NCBI RefSeq assembly: GCF_003473485.1
Contig: NC_053046.1
Location: 9,310,001 to 9,374,000, forward strand
DNA length: 64,000 bases
Source of the DNA: Medicago truncatula
Lineage: Eukaryota > Streptophyta > Magnoliopsida > Fabales > Fabaceae
Reading direction: 5' to 3'
Under the pieces are notes generated by a model that was not told the DNA's origin, made no database searches, and was given only the letters and a program-made list of their open reading frames with translations. Each line of letters starts with the position of its first letter. Within the stretch, counting starts at the first letter, position 1. Positions 63,630-64,000 of this stretch are shown piece after piece. The position numbers and the translations under genes were made by a program.

Positions 63630-63940
63630 TACTATTCATGTTTCCTTTTGATTTTCATATCATTACTTGTTACTGAATTTTAATATTGAATCAAACCCAT
63701 CTTATAAAACTAACAATGTCTTAACGCTACCTCCTTAAATGTTGCATGTTTAACTCTTTCATGTAGATAAAGTGTATACAAATATATGCAGAAAAAGAAT
63801 TTGAGGAATCTTTTTCTATGATATTTGTTGTCTTAGTTGTTACCAAAACTTCCTGGTCGAAAACTTGTTTAAGGCAAAGAGTGATGGGAAGTGACCTATA
63901 AGGAAATGAGGCGAGCATAGCAAAAATGCAAAACTTCCAA
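63630..63940. other. Intergenic flank ahead of a U4 promoter
   Basis: Paralogous to 16330-16868. No gene. Confidence 0.55.
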
Positions 63941-64000
63941 GTCCCACGTTGCTTAAAAGAGGAAAGAGATTAGCGTAAGGTTATATAAAAATAGAGCTTA
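63941..64000 (+). promoter_or_regulatory. U4-type promoter, cut by the window end
   Basis: GTCCCACGTTG (USE with two changes) at 63941-63951 and TTATATAAAA at 63981-63990. The following ATAGAGCTTA matches the DNA just before the U4 copy at 43136, so another U4 sequence is expected to start about 16 bases outside the window. Confidence 0.6.

Overview
This window is plant nuclear DNA, most likely from an inverted-repeat-clade legume such as Medicago or a close relative. I infer this from the AT-rich intergenic DNA, intronless DUF241 genes with plant core promoters, plant U4 snRNA sequences with USE/TATA promoters, and very long Ogre-type (Ty3/gypsy) and Sirevirus-type (Ty1/copia) retrotransposons. 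There is nothing prokaryotic here. The species call rests on recognition, not on a search.

The host part is a tandem cluster of DUF241 genes (PF03087, function unknown). Seven copies are uninterrupted single-exon genes of 285-287 aa: 2305-3165(-), 6912-7772(-), 11127-11987(-), 14745-15605(-), 41543-42406(-), 58903-59760(+) and 61269-62132(-). An eighth copy (19879-39518, +) is cut in two by a very young Ogre element. A second DUF241 subfamily, called B-type here, survives only as relics at about 4091-4457(+), 8668-9050(+), 17495-18026(-) and 44040-57815(-). The last of these is itself split by a solo LTR and by a Sirevirus-like element.

The cluster grew by duplication of a multi-gene unit. 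In the right half the order repeats as B-relic(-), A gene(+), A gene(-), U4 snRNA sequence(+). The left half holds related units in the opposite orientation, plus three relics of a uL18 (L18p/L5e) ribosomal-protein gene. Only one U4 sequence (803-952, -) looks well preserved, with consensus USE and TATA. Genes 41543-42406 and 61269-62132 differ at only about three coding positions although their surroundings differ far more, which suggests gene conversion.

Mobile DNA makes up about half the window. The Ogre element at 20178-38969 has 3.53-kb LTRs, target duplication GACAC and apparently whole coding regions. The Sirevirus-like element at 45643-57504 has 1.27-kb LTRs, target duplication AGATA, an envelope-like ORF and about two breaks. 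There are solo LTRs at 44144-45447 and 62812-63624, a gag relic at 13271-14129, Helitron-like ends at 41358 and 61083, and several MITE-like pieces. The most interesting signal I found is in the Ogre 3' noncoding region. It carries two different arrays of short hairpins (six or seven copies, and nine copies) whose stems vary by compensating base changes, as expected of selected RNA (or DNA) structures.
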